IMG/VR virus record: IMGVR_UViG_3300042292_001008
Coordinates: 1-28,485 of that record
Source of the DNA: a virus
DNA: 28,485 nucleotides
Reading direction: 5' to 3' (one strand)
Part shown: positions 14,979-24,831 of the stretch, in pieces
How the letters are laid out: the number at the start of each line of letters is the position of its first letter
How positions within the stretch are numbered: the first letter of the stretch is position 1
Position numbers and translations under genes: made by a program
Notes under the pieces: generated by a model
What the model was told of the DNA's origin: nothing
Database searches by the model: none
The model's input: only the letters and a program-made list of their open reading frames with translations

Positions 14979-15019
14979 TTATATATGATAATGATTAATT
15001 ATTTTAAAAGGATTTTACC

Positions 15020-15364
15020 ATGAGTGAAAATATAAATGAAGTATATTTAATAAATGTTACTACTGAATTAAAATACTCACAAGATTTAAAAAATACAACT
15101 TATGATTCTAAATATACTACAACTCCAAGGCAAACTATTATTACTGTTAGGGGAGTTTTAGTTGGTGATGAAAAGGTTGTAATACAAGAAAAAGATCCTG
15201 ATGGAAATTACTCTGATATAAATGCTATTGTTGCCGACGCAAATATTCCAGTTATTACAATTAATAATTACCTAATAACTTTTAGAGTAAAAAAACCTGT
15301 TACTACTAATCCTGTAGCAGTCACTATTAGACAAGAACCGCAATCAGCAATTATAGCAGTATAA
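15020..15364 (+). CDS. Hypothetical structural protein at head of tail operon
   Basis: A 114-residue, beta-rich protein (TVRGVLVGDEKVVIQEKDPDG, then YLITFRVKKPV and AVTIRQEPQSAIIAV). AAAAGGA precedes the ATG at 15020. It is the first gene of the plus-strand tail operon, immediately before tail tubular protein A. Small beta-sandwich proteins of this kind in phages are often minor head or tail components, but no family is recognised. Its stop is five bases from the next ATG. Confidence 0.6.
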   Translation: MSENINEVYLINVTTELKYSQDLKNTTYDSKYTTTPRQTIITVRGVLVGDEKVVIQEKDPDGNYSDINAIVADANIPVITINNYLITFRVKKPVTTNPVAVTIRQEPQSAIIAV

Positions 15365-15366
15365 TT

Positions 15367-15921
15367 ATGACTAAAAGCGAAATATTAGCAAGAGTTGGTG
15401 ATTTAACTGGTCAAATAACTAATAATTATCCGACTGAATTGGATAATATATATGGTAGAATTCTAAATAAATTAATTATGCAATATAATTGGAATTTTAA
15501 CATAGATAAAGCAGTGTTGGTTGTAGTTACTAGCGATAATAGTTACCATCCAGATTATCAATACCAATTCACTTTACCAACTAATTTTGGCAGGTTGAAA
15601 GACATATTTTGTAATAATACACTAATGAATGAAATTGATTTTGAAATCATGAACGGATTTATGCTAATCAATGAACCTGTTGTAAAAATATTTTATTATA
15701 AAAATAGTATTACAATGACTACATTTGATAGCATTTTTGGCGAGTTGTTAGCGGTAGAAATTGCAATAACTTATTGTGAAAAAATTGGAAGAATACAAGA
15801 TCTAGAAAAATTATTGTCTTTTAAACAAGAAGCATTACAGTTATCAAAAGATCTACAGGCTAAGAACAATAAATGTAAATATTTTAATCTTTACAGATTA
15901 GATAGGGCAAGATATAGATGA
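15367..15921 (+). CDS. Tail tubular protein A-like (adaptor)
   Basis: A 184-residue protein with the T7 gp11-like pattern. It has an N-terminal helical region, YNWNFNIDKAVL near residues 39-50 (the usual W-FA-k-a-L block), Y-YQFTLPTNFGRLKDIF (about 63-77, matching the Y-Y-LP-D-LR block), a hydrophobic middle with DSIFGELLAVEIA, and a helical end with a Lys/Asp/Arg-rich tail. The protein forms the ring under the portal and connects it to the nozzle. It has no clear ribosome site and probably depends on coupling. Its stop overlaps the next ATG (ATGA). Confidence 0.8.
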   Translation: MTKSEILARVGDLTGQITNNYPTELDNIYGRILNKLIMQYNWNFNIDKAVLVVVTSDNSYHPDYQYQFTLPTNFGRLKDIFCNNTLMNEIDFEIMNGFMLINEPVVKIFYYKNSITMTTFDSIFGELLAVEIAITYCEKIGRIQDLEKLLSFKQEALQLSKDLQAKNNKCKYFNLYRLDRARYR

Positions 15922-18900
15922 CGCAAATTAATTATACACAAAATACTTTTACTAAAGGTATTATAGATGAAAATTTATCAGCAAGAGCAGATACTAATTT
16001 TCTAATACAAGGTGCTAATGATATAGTAAATATGAGCATTACTCCACAAGGTACAATCGAGGGGAGAAATGGTATAGTTGCTAATAAAGTAGAGGCAAGT
16101 TTATTAAATAAAGCAATTGATATTACTGAAAAACAACAAATAGAAAATATAAGTAATTATACAATATATAATAATAATAATTTTATTATTGTTGCTTTTA
16201 GTATTAAGTTTAGTAATATTTTATGTATTAAAAGAAGTAATGATAAAGGTAGTTCATGGGTCAGTGAAAATATTGATATAGGTGCTTTGATTGAAGATAT
16301 AAAAATTACTAGTAATAATAATGGAAAATGTGTAATAGCAGTATCAAGTACTGGATCTCAAAATAATTTTATAAAGATATATTCACTTGAAAATTATAAT
16401 GTAAATTGGATTTTAATACAAACTATTTTTATTGAAAAATTTGGAAAAGTATTATATAGTTTTGATTATATAAATAATAATTATATACTTGTATATAGTA
16501 TTTTTATTGGTGGAATTACTAAATTTAAATTATTAAAAACTGACCTTGTAAATTGGAATAATGTTTTAGAATTTTTATCTGATGGTATTGTTTATAATGT
16601 AACAAAATCAAATATAGAACATAAATTATTTATATTATGTTTTATAAATACTGCTCCTGTTATAACAAATATTGGAAAATTAAAAATTATTAATATTGAT
16701 GATTTTAGTATGGTAAATTATAATTATGATTTTTATAATACAAATATACCAACAAATGTAAATTTTTTTATTCGTTGTAATAATGAAAATAATTATTTCT
16801 TAACAGTTATTGAAACTGATTTTAATTGGAAATTGGTAGAAAATAAAATAATTAATAATCAAATAACACAATCTGTTATTAAAGAAATAGATAAAACTAG
16901 TAAAAATATTGTTGCATTAGAATATAATTTATTTTATAATAAATTTATTATTGGATATAGTGATAGTACTAATGAAATTACTATTAATAATGAATATACT
17001 GGAGTTACAACTTTTAATTCAATAGTTCCAACAAAATATATTTCTATTAACTCACTTGGGGAAATATTTTATAGTAGTGATTATAATGAAAATAATAAAA
17101 TTATATATAAAAAATATTTCAGTTTATTAGGTTTTGAACCATTAGAAATTACACAACAAAAAAATATATCAGTTGATGATAATTTATATAGTGTAATTAT
17201 ATATCAAAATATAATAACTAAAGAAAGATATCTGCAATTATATAACATAAATAATGGTAATTATATTGCATACAAATTTAATTTATCATATAATAATTCA
17301 CTAACTAATGAAAATTTTAATATAATTAGTTTGATTAAATTAACTGATACTCAATTGTTATTCACCACTAGTTTGGCATGGTATGTAATTAATATACCTA
17401 AACAAACAATTGAGTATAATAATGATTTAAGATATTTTAAAATAACTGATGAATTTAGAAGTAGATATGGAATACAGAATTATTTATTTCAAGCAACACA
17501 ACCTGCAAATCCAGTAGAAGAATGTAATAATAATTTTACTTTAGCAACTCTTGATAAAGATAAAATAAAAACTATTATTGATATGGATACCTGTATTAGA
17601 TTTCTTATTGTAAATCTAGAAAAAAATGATAAGGATGGTATTATTGGTATTAATACTAGAGTTAAAATATATATTGATGTACCTGCAAATAATAATGTAA
17701 TGTTAAAGGCATTTTGGAAAGCAAATATTTATAAATATGCAGATATAAATTCTTTTGATAATAATAATCAAACAATATTTTTTTGTAGAGGATTATATAT
17801 TTTAACTAATGATACCGCTAATATTCTAAATAATTGGGATAAAAGTGCATTTTCTTTTGAAGTAAATGGAATTGTTATTGATGGTGCAAGTGTAAATAAT
17901 GAATTATTAATAAATTACTATAATAATCAATATGGATTAAATGGTAGTTTTGATAATGGAGATATTATATTATTTAATAATTTTAATGCATATTGTTATT
18001 CTAATAATGGTTTAGTATCATTTAAACCTATGTATCCAAGCATAATGAATAGATTTCAAAATAGATTAGTATGTAATAATACTTTATTAAATAATTATCA
18101 AATATATTTAAGTAAAATTGGAGATGAATATACATTCTTTGCTACTGATATAGAAACTGCGTCTGCTTTTAGTTTTTCATTAAATGGTAATGAAAGAATA
18201 TTACAAATAGAAACTGGTAAAAAATTTTTGATATCTAGTATTAATGGTAATTATATTGTATCTAATCCATTAAATGAAAATTTAAAACCTACCAATTTTA
18301 ATATAAATAAAATTAGTAATGTTATAATAAATAAAAATATTAAACCAGTTGAGTATGATGATAAAATATTTTATATTCAGAATATAAATAATAATATTAA
18401 ATTTATTGTTGAAACTGATAAAATAGGTGCTACAAATGAGGGTATTGCTAATATATCTAACATGGATATATTTAAAAATGCTACAATATTAGATATGTTA
18501 TCTTGTCCTAATTTAAATAACAATGGTTCTTATTTGTTTATATTATTTATAAAAAATAATAAATTACAATTATCATGCTGTTATTCAGATAAAAATCAAG
18601 AAATACTTGGTTGGACTAAATGGGAAAGTGAAATATTTAATGTAAATGGAAAAGATTTATCATTATGTAAATTAATTTATCATGATAATACATTATATAT
18701 ATCATATCAATTAAATAATAATGATAATTATATATTATATTTTAAATTAAGTAAAACTGAATTACAAGATTTAAATGTATTAGATGTAGTAGTACCAGTT
18801 GAACAAAAAGTTATAACTACTCCTATATCAATTATTGATCCTACTATTGGTAATATGATATATAAACCATACAAATTAAGTAATATTAATGTGGCTATTA

Positions 18901-19109
18901 AAAACAATAAAAATAATCAACCTATTACTATTTATTGTGATGATGTTGCAATGAATAGTAAGACTAATAATATTTATGAATTAAGAGATTATTTAGGTAA
19001 TACTGGTTATTTAAATAAAATTACTTTTAAAGTATTAAGCAGTGATGCTAAACTAGAATTATTAGGTTGGCAAACAGTTATTAATTATCAAGGAGATACT
19101 ATAAAATGA
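15918..19109 (+). CDS. Tail tubular protein B-like (tail nozzle)
   Basis: A 1063-residue protein. The N-terminus (NTFTKGIIDENLSARADTNF, then GANDIVNMSITPQGTIEGRNG) is the signature of podoviral tail nozzle proteins (F-kGei-P-l-aR-D, then N-i-PqG-leg-nG). The rest is an Asn/Ile-rich beta-repeat body with many YN and NN pairs. It assembles as a hexameric nozzle beneath the adaptor ring. It is longer than T7 gp12 (about 800 residues), so it may carry additional beta-propeller or host-contact domains. Codon use is extremely A/T-biased, more than its neighbours. Confidence 0.85.
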   Translation: MTQINYTQNTFTKGIIDENLSARADTNFLIQGANDIVNMSITPQGTIEGRNGIVANKVEASLLNKAIDITEKQQIENISNYTIYNNNNFIIVAFSIKFSNILCIKRSNDKGSSWVSENIDIGALIEDIKITSNNNGKCVIAVSSTGSQNNFIKIYSLENYNVNWILIQTIFIEKFGKVLYSFDYINNNYILVYSIFIGGITKFKLLKTDLVNWNNVLEFLSDGIVYNVTKSNIEHKLFILCFINTAPVITNIGKLKIINIDDFSMVNYNYDFYNTNIPTNVNFFIRCNNENNYFLTVIETDFNWKLVENKIINNQITQSVIKEIDKTSKNIVALEYNLFYNKFIIGYSDSTNEITINNEYTGVTTFNSIVPTKYISINSLGEIFYSSDYNENNKIIYKKYFSLLGFEPLEITQQKNISVDDNLYSVIIYQNIITKERYLQLYNINNGNYIAYKFNLSYNNSLTNENFNIISLIKLTDTQLLFTTSLAWYVINIPKQTIEYNNDLRYFKITDEFRSRYGIQNYLFQATQPANPVEECNNNFTLATLDKDKIKTIIDMDTCIRFLIVNLEKNDKDGIIGINTRVKIYIDVPANNNVMLKAFWKANIYKYADINSFDNNNQTIFFCRGLYILTNDTANILNNWDKSAFSFEVNGIVIDGASVNNELLINYYNNQYGLNGSFDNGDIILFNNFNAYCYSNNGLVSFKPMYPSIMNRFQNRLVCNNTLLNNYQIYLSKIGDEYTFFATDIETASAFSFSLNGNERILQIETGKKFLISSINGNYIVSNPLNENLKPTNFNINKISNVIINKNIKPVEYDDKIFYIQNINNNIKFIVETDKIGATNEGIANISNMDIFKNATILDMLSCPNLNNNGSYLFILFIKNNKLQLSCCYSDKNQEILGWTKWESEIFNVNGKDLSLCKLIYHDNTLYISYQLNNNDNYILYFKLSKTELQDLNVLDVVVPVEQKVITTPISIIDPTIGNMIYKPYKLSNINVAIKNNKNNQPITIYCDDVAMNSKTNNIYELRDYLGNTGYLNKITFKVLSSDAKLELLGWQTVINYQGDTIK

Positions 19110-19690
19110 TAAACACACCAAATCCAATCACAAGTGTACATGGTGCAAATGGCTTTTATGGGATACATCAAAGCCAAACACCATCTTTGTTACAAGGTTC
19201 TAGTAGTAATTTGCAATTAAGTAGAGGTCTTGCTGGATTTGGTGCAGGTATGTCATTGACAGCAGGAGTTTTAGGCGGTATAAACGCTTTTAACTCTGCT
19301 AATGCACTTAATAGTCAAATTGATGATTTAAAAAAGGCTGAACAATTAAAATTAACTCAATTAGATACAGCCCTTAATCAAGCAAAATTAGTATCTGCTA
19401 AACAAGCACAACAAACTGTATCACAACAAGCAAGTGATATTACTCAAAGTGGTATGGATATGTCAAGCAGTGTATTCTTAACTGCAATAAACCAAACTGT
19501 AATTAATCAAATGAATAAAGATTTTATTAGTAATGCAAATGTTACAGTTGAAAAATTAAATACTTTATTTGATACTAGAAATAAAATGGAAGATGTATTT
19601 CAAGCACAACAAGGTATGGTTGCACAAGGATTTGGTGGTATCTTAAGTGCAGGAATTGGAGCAGTAAGTTTAGCAAGTATTTTAGCATAA
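19106..19690 (+). CDS. Internal virion protein, gp14-like
   Basis: A 194-residue protein. It has a Gly/Ala-rich hydrophobic segment near residues 38-58 (RGLAGFGAGMSLTAGVLGG), a long Gln/Ala/Ser-rich helical region, and a second Gly/Ala-rich hydrophobic end (GGILSAGIGAVSLASILA). The layout matches the small ejection protein gp14 of T7-like phages, which inserts in the outer membrane during DNA injection. Its place between nozzle and two very large virion proteins also agrees. Start is ATGA over the upstream stop with AAGGAG ahead. Confidence 0.75.
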   Translation: MINTPNPITSVHGANGFYGIHQSQTPSLLQGSSSNLQLSRGLAGFGAGMSLTAGVLGGINAFNSANALNSQIDDLKKAEQLKLTQLDTALNQAKLVSAKQAQQTVSQQASDITQSGMDMSSSVFLTAINQTVINQMNKDFISNANVTVEKLNTLFDTRNKMEDVFQAQQGMVAQGFGGILSAGIGAVSLASILA

Positions 19691-19700
19691 AGGAATTAAA

Positions 19701-21722
19701 ATGCCAATAACTAAAGAACAAGAACAAACACAAGCAATAAATACTAATGTAGGAATTAGTTCACCTAATATTAAAACTAATCTTTATGCTTTTGAGTCTA
19801 TGAATAAATTATATGCTCAATTAGGTGAATTTGGTAGCCAAATATCTACTGAGTTTGGACATCAATATGGTAAAGAATTAGCACAAAAACATATATTAGA
19901 AGAGGTTGATAAGGGTGCTAATGGAAATTATAATAGCACAAACGCTATTATGGCTCTTACTCCTGCTGGTAAAGCATATAATCAATTAATGGAACAAGCA
20001 AAAAATACTATAATACCATCTCGTTTAAATGAACAAATTCAAGAACAATATAATACTGTATTAAATAATCCGAAAATTGAAATAAACCATAAAGTACAAG
20101 CATTAGATCAAGGATTAAATAATTTAATTAAACAGCCAAATATTGAAAGTTTAGATCCAAGTGTACAAAATATTATACATGGACAAGTATACGATGCTCA
20201 CCGCAGTATGATAAAACAACAAACTACAATGTTGACTAACCAACAACTTGACTCTACTATTAATGCATTCACTCAAAGTAAAAATAATGCTATCAATTCT
20301 AAAGATATTAATGTTGCTAATAATAATTTGAAACTTGCTTTTGATTCTGTAGATTCAGGAGTAAATGCAGGTTTGATTGATCCAGTAAAAGCAACAGCAA
20401 TGAAATCAGACGCTAAGGTTGAAGTTATAAGTGGATTTGCTATTAGTAATAATATAAATGGTGAACAATTAAAACAGTTTGGTGCTGAAAAAGGCTTAAC
20501 TACAGAAGAAATGAACAAAGTACAATATGCAATTACTGCTGATTTTAATAGAAAACAAACACAAATTAAAGCACAACAATTACAATCAGGCTTTGATTAT
20601 GAACAAAGTAGGGCAAATAGTATTATATCTGGTAAACCAATGCCGTTAGCAAATTATACTGCTGAACAAACTATAATGAATAAACATAATTTTATAGCCC
20701 ATAATCTTTATTATCAAGCAAGTACAGCCAATAGTGATGAGGCAAGACAAGAGTTATTATCAAGTAGTCAGTACCAAGGATTAGACTCAGAAGCAAAAAC
20801 TATTGTAAATTCTAATCTTGGTAAAATACAAAGAGGTAGAACTCGTGTCCCAGATTTATCTATGTATGGCATAGATCATGAAACACCATATATGACAAGA
20901 AGACAAATTGCTCAAGATTTAGATCCAACTAAATTATTTTTCCCAGATGAAATACAAAGATATAGAAATAATTTATCTGCAAACGTAAATTCATATAATG
21001 AAGTAATGAGAGATAGTGAAAAGTGGGGACCAGATAGGCATAGATTACTTGACTATTTTCTAAAAGGTGGTAGTAAAAATAGTGATGGGGATAATGACTC
21101 TAGAGTATATGAAGACCCAACTTATGTTGATGGTAAATTTATTGCGTCTAAACCTACTGGTAAATTTGGTAATGTAGCATTTCAAAGTGAACAAACTCAA
21201 ATATTGGAAGCATTTCAAAACTCTGGGTTACCAGAAGAGTATAGTAATAAAAGTGCAAGGGCAATTTTTGACCATATACAAAAAGTTGGTGATAGCAGAG
21301 GTACATATCAAGATTCAGTAAAAGTATTAAAAGACAGATATGATTATAGTAGTAATCATATTTTACATAAAGGTGATGAAGTAAAATTAAATGAAAATAA
21401 CTATTCAAATATATATAATACAATTTCTTCAAATAAAAATATAAAAAATAGGTTCCCAGATGAGAAAAGTTTTAAAGAATTTATGGATAAAGCAACAATT
21501 GTACCAGATGGAGGCACTGATTCATACTATATTGGTAATAAAGATGGTGATGGTTTACGTCTACCATATAAATTAATTGATACATTACCAATTTCTCCTA
21601 ATACTTCACTAACTAAAAAGATTTTAAAAGCAGGAAGTGGATTTATATCATATGGATCTCAAAATTTAAATTTAGCCACACAATATGCAAAAGATTTAAT
21701 ACAAGGAAATGATAATGAATAA
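19701..21722 (+). CDS. Internal virion protein, gp15-like
   Basis: A 673-residue, largely helical, Gln/Asn-rich protein (MPITKEQEQTQAINTNVGIS start). It lies between a gp14-like and a gp16-like gene, which is the standard order of the T7-type ejectosome. Features such as FESMNKLYAQLGEFGSQIS and the region HETPYMTRRQIAQDLDPTKL resemble helical tubes of gp15-type proteins, but no catalytic motif is seen. AAAGGA precedes the ATG. It overlaps the start of the next gene by eight bases. Assignment is mainly by synteny and composition. Confidence 0.72.
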   Translation: MPITKEQEQTQAINTNVGISSPNIKTNLYAFESMNKLYAQLGEFGSQISTEFGHQYGKELAQKHILEEVDKGANGNYNSTNAIMALTPAGKAYNQLMEQAKNTIIPSRLNEQIQEQYNTVLNNPKIEINHKVQALDQGLNNLIKQPNIESLDPSVQNIIHGQVYDAHRSMIKQQTTMLTNQQLDSTINAFTQSKNNAINSKDINVANNNLKLAFDSVDSGVNAGLIDPVKATAMKSDAKVEVISGFAISNNINGEQLKQFGAEKGLTTEEMNKVQYAITADFNRKQTQIKAQQLQSGFDYEQSRANSIISGKPMPLANYTAEQTIMNKHNFIAHNLYYQASTANSDEARQELLSSSQYQGLDSEAKTIVNSNLGKIQRGRTRVPDLSMYGIDHETPYMTRRQIAQDLDPTKLFFPDEIQRYRNNLSANVNSYNEVMRDSEKWGPDRHRLLDYFLKGGSKNSDGDNDSRVYEDPTYVDGKFIASKPTGKFGNVAFQSEQTQILEAFQNSGLPEEYSNKSARAIFDHIQKVGDSRGTYQDSVKVLKDRYDYSSNHILHKGDEVKLNENNYSNIYNTISSNKNIKNRFPDEKSFKEFMDKATIVPDGGTDSYYIGNKDGDGLRLPYKLIDTLPISPNTSLTKKILKAGSGFISYGSQNLNLATQYAKDLIQGNDNE

Positions 21723-24700
21723 TGCTCCATTTTTATCTAAACCAACTATGGAAGATAATAATAATATGGTTAAAACTGATGAAGTTAAACCATTTTTATC
21801 TAAACCAACTATGGAAAATAATTCACCTAAACCAACATATGAGGCTGAATACGTACCTGCTCCTGTTAAACCTGAATCATATCTTGATAAAATTGGCATA
21901 TGGGACTTGGCTAAACAAGGTATTAAAGATGGATGGGAACAAGGTAAACAAGATGTCAATGTAGAAAAAACAGCAGAACAGTTAGCCTTTGATACTAAAG
22001 AGGCACTAATGGGGGCTAAAGCCTCTGCTATTGGATTTCTAAATATGGTGCCAGGATTTAATGAACCAGTTGTAGATCATGATAATTTAGCATTTCAATT
22101 AGGTAAAGGTGTTACTGATGCTATTGGGTTATTAGTACCAGTAGTTGGAGTTGAGGCTACTGGTGCTAAACTTACAGCAACCGCTCTAAAAGGGGTTACA
22201 GAGGCTCTAGGAGGTGGTGAAAAAGTTTATGAGGCATTGAGTAATAACTTCCTTAATACACTCGTGGTGAAAGGAGCAAGGGCTACTATAGGAGGTGCAT
22301 TATTTGGTTTAGAAGAGGCATATCATAATCAAGCAAATAATAATGTAGTAGATTATGAAAAATCAATAAGAGAAAATGCTTTATTTGGATTGGCAGGTGC
22401 GGGAGTATTTCATTATGGTGAAAATATTTATGCTAAATATATGAATAAAGAATTACCAGATTTTATGAGTAATATAAATAAAATAGATGGTGGTGCAGAA
22501 TATAAAGGTAGCACACTTACTACTGAAAGAGTACCAGATGTAGAACAACCTATTGTAAATGCTGAACCAGTTGCGGGGATTATAACTAAAGAACCAGATA
22601 ATATTCAAGAAATTATAAATAAACCAGAAACAGAGGGTGAGGTTGTAGTTGATAAAATGTTAGAAAAGAAACCACCATTAGTATTTGCTGATGTTAAAGA
22701 TCAATTAAAAGAAGAACTTGGGAATAAATATAAAAAATATGCAAATTATAAAGATAATAAATTATCACCTAAAGTACAAAGTGATTTTGAAAATAGAATA
22801 AATAATTTATTTGAAGAAAAACAAGCAGAAGTAGCAAAATATAATGAACAAGTAGATAAAAACCTTGAACAACAAAGAAAACAAGCACAAAATCTTATTG
22901 CTGAAAATAATGCTAATAAAATAATTAGTCAGCATGGTTCATCAGAAGAAATTTATGCACATGTACAATCACAAAGAATTGCTAGATTAAAAGAATTTGA
23001 TAATGTTTGGGCTAATGCATTAGAAAAACATGGAGTTAAAAATGCAGAAGCAATATTAAGTAATAAACAATTTGAACTGCCAATTATGAAATTAGTTAGA
23101 GGATTTTCTACTGGTAGTAAAGAATTAAATGAAAATCTTATGCCTATTGCTAATGCTATCAATGATTATAATAATCATATATTTCAATCAATGAAAGAAG
23201 TAAATCCAGAAATTAGAGAAGTAAAAGGATATGTAGGTACAGTTACTCATGATAAAAGATTAATTAATAATAATTTAGAAGAATGGGATAAATTTGTTAG
23301 TGATGCAGGATTAATGCAACAACCACTTAGTAAAGAAGAAAAAAAAGAGTTTATAGACTTAATAACTAGAATAAAAAAAACTGCTTCAGAACAATTAAGG
23401 ACTTATGACTTTGCTATGAGACGTTTTAAATTCAATTCACCAGATGCTGAATTTGCATATAATAATCAATTTGGTAATGCTGATACTTTATTTAATAGAG
23501 TAAAAAGCATTGGTGATGTGGCTTCTACAAGAATATCAGCAATTAAAACATTAGGAGCAGATCAAGAATTAACTTTATCAAAAATAGGTCAAATATTAAA
23601 AGATCCTGATGGTGCTCAAAAGATTGCTAATACATTATTCCCAGTAACGCTTGGACATTTTAATAATCAAGCACAAATAATAAATGCAATAAATTTATCA
23701 TCAAAAGCAAATAGATTATTAACTAGTGTGCTAAATCCAAATCTTCAAATCTTTAAATATATTTTTGAAGATATGACAAATAACTTTACTAATGTAATGA
23801 GAAAAAGCAGTATTTTAAATGCAATAAAAGATACTTTTAATTTTAATACTCCTGAATTTGTTAAAGAATTATCATCACTAAATGAATTTGACAAAAGGAC
23901 AATCAAAGGATTGATGAGTGAATTAAAAGTTGCTAATGAAAAAGCAGTAAATAAAGGTATGAATTTTTTTGAAGTTGGTGGTAGTAAAGCAGATAATTAT
24001 GGGAGTTTTTTAGAAAATATTAATTCTAAAATCAATGGTTCACATACAAATGATACTATACTTCGTAATAAAGCAGGCACATCATATGCTACATTGCTTA
24101 GAAATCTAAATAAAAGTGGCAAACTTCAAGAAGAATTCCCAACTATTCCACCTGAATATTTAGAAAAGTTTATTGATAAAGATGGTAATGTAAATCCATT
24201 TCTTAATAAAGAATTACAAGATGCCAAAACAAAACAATATTCAGAAGATATTGCTTCAAAATATATTAAATTTATTGAAGATGTAAATCCAGTATATACA
24301 AAATCAAGTATCATTGCAAGTGCTGATTCAGTTGCCTCATTATTACCTGTTAAAATGACTAGATGGACACAAACAGTTACATCAAGAACAATGCTACCAC
24401 TAATGAAAGAGTTTGCTACTAGTAAAGGACTTAGTAAAGCAGTAGCAGGTGGTAAGTGGGTTATGTATGCCTCTACAATGACTGCAATATCAGAAGCATT
24501 TAGGGCGGTTGATGATTGGATTGATGGTAAAGAACATAAAGTAAATTATAATGACTTAATTAAAGATTTCTTAGCATTTGGCACATTTGGTGGTATGTAC
24601 TGGACTTATAAATTATCATATAGTAAATCAATAGCACTTGGTAAAGCAGGTTACTATGGTACTAAAGCAAGCCTATACGATGATCAATACTCAGATAAAC

Positions 24701-24795
24701 AATTTGAAGATTATATGAAATCAAAAGAAAATATGAAAAATGCAAGTTATATATTTAGAACTTATTGTGCAATTCATGATAAATTTATAAAATAA
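21715..24795 (+). CDS. Internal virion protein, gp16-like (large ejection protein)
   Basis: A protein of 1026 residues when started at ATG 21715; the ATG at 21709 lies only two bases from the AAGG site. The N-terminus has two copies of PFLSKPTME spaced 21 residues. A Gly/Ala-rich hydrophobic stretch follows (about residues 95-185, with FQLGKGVTDAIGLLVPVVG and ATIGGALFGLEEAYH), then a charged coiled-coil region and a long helical body. The C-terminus carries RWTQTVTSRTMLPLMKEF and MYASTMTAISEAFRAVDD, typical of large ejection proteins. No lytic transglycosylase motif of T7 gp16 is visible. It ends three bases before the next promoter. Confidence 0.75.
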   Translation: MNNAPFLSKPTMEDNNNMVKTDEVKPFLSKPTMENNSPKPTYEAEYVPAPVKPESYLDKIGIWDLAKQGIKDGWEQGKQDVNVEKTAEQLAFDTKEALMGAKASAIGFLNMVPGFNEPVVDHDNLAFQLGKGVTDAIGLLVPVVGVEATGAKLTATALKGVTEALGGGEKVYEALSNNFLNTLVVKGARATIGGALFGLEEAYHNQANNNVVDYEKSIRENALFGLAGAGVFHYGENIYAKYMNKELPDFMSNINKIDGGAEYKGSTLTTERVPDVEQPIVNAEPVAGIITKEPDNIQEIINKPETEGEVVVDKMLEKKPPLVFADVKDQLKEELGNKYKKYANYKDNKLSPKVQSDFENRINNLFEEKQAEVAKYNEQVDKNLEQQRKQAQNLIAENNANKIISQHGSSEEIYAHVQSQRIARLKEFDNVWANALEKHGVKNAEAILSNKQFELPIMKLVRGFSTGSKELNENLMPIANAINDYNNHIFQSMKEVNPEIREVKGYVGTVTHDKRLINNNLEEWDKFVSDAGLMQQPLSKEEKKEFIDLITRIKKTASEQLRTYDFAMRRFKFNSPDAEFAYNNQFGNADTLFNRVKSIGDVASTRISAIKTLGADQELTLSKIGQILKDPDGAQKIANTLFPVTLGHFNNQAQIINAINLSSKANRLLTSVLNPNLQIFKYIFEDMTNNFTNVMRKSSILNAIKDTFNFNTPEFVKELSSLNEFDKRTIKGLMSELKVANEKAVNKGMNFFEVGGSKADNYGSFLENINSKINGSHTNDTILRNKAGTSYATLLRNLNKSGKLQEEFPTIPPEYLEKFIDKDGNVNPFLNKELQDAKTKQYSEDIASKYIKFIEDVNPVYTKSSIIASADSVASLLPVKMTRWTQTVTSRTMLPLMKEFATSKGLSKAVAGGKWVMYASTMTAISEAFRAVDDWIDGKEHKVNYNDLIKDFLAFGTFGGMYWTYKLSYSKSIALGKAGYYGTKASLYDDQYSDKQFEDYMKSKENMKNASYIFRTYCAIHDKFIK
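21727..21816 (+). repeat. 27-bp direct repeat in 5' end of gp16-like gene
   Basis: Twenty-seven identical bases occur at 21727-21753 and 21790-21816, a period of 63 bases (21 codons), encoding PFLSKPTME twice. Confidence 0.9.
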
Positions 24796-24797
24796 AC

Positions 24798-24826
24798 TTG
24801 ACATTGGTTGTATGTTATGGTATAAT
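24798..24826 (+). promoter_or_regulatory. Consensus sigma70 promoter reading into ncRNA candidate
   Basis: TTGACA (24798-24803), a 17-base spacer, and TATAAT (24821-24826) are both perfect matches to consensus at the ideal spacing. The predicted start (about 24832-24834) falls exactly at the foot of a 13-bp stem. No coding gene follows on this strand. Confidence 0.85.
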
Positions 24827-24831
24827 ATCTA

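Noticed and set aside
21722-21964. Plus-strand frame (80 codons) overlapping the start of the large ejection protein
   Set aside because: It is an out-of-frame shadow rich in Leu/Asn/His. The ejection protein frame has the ribosome site and extends 1000 codons.
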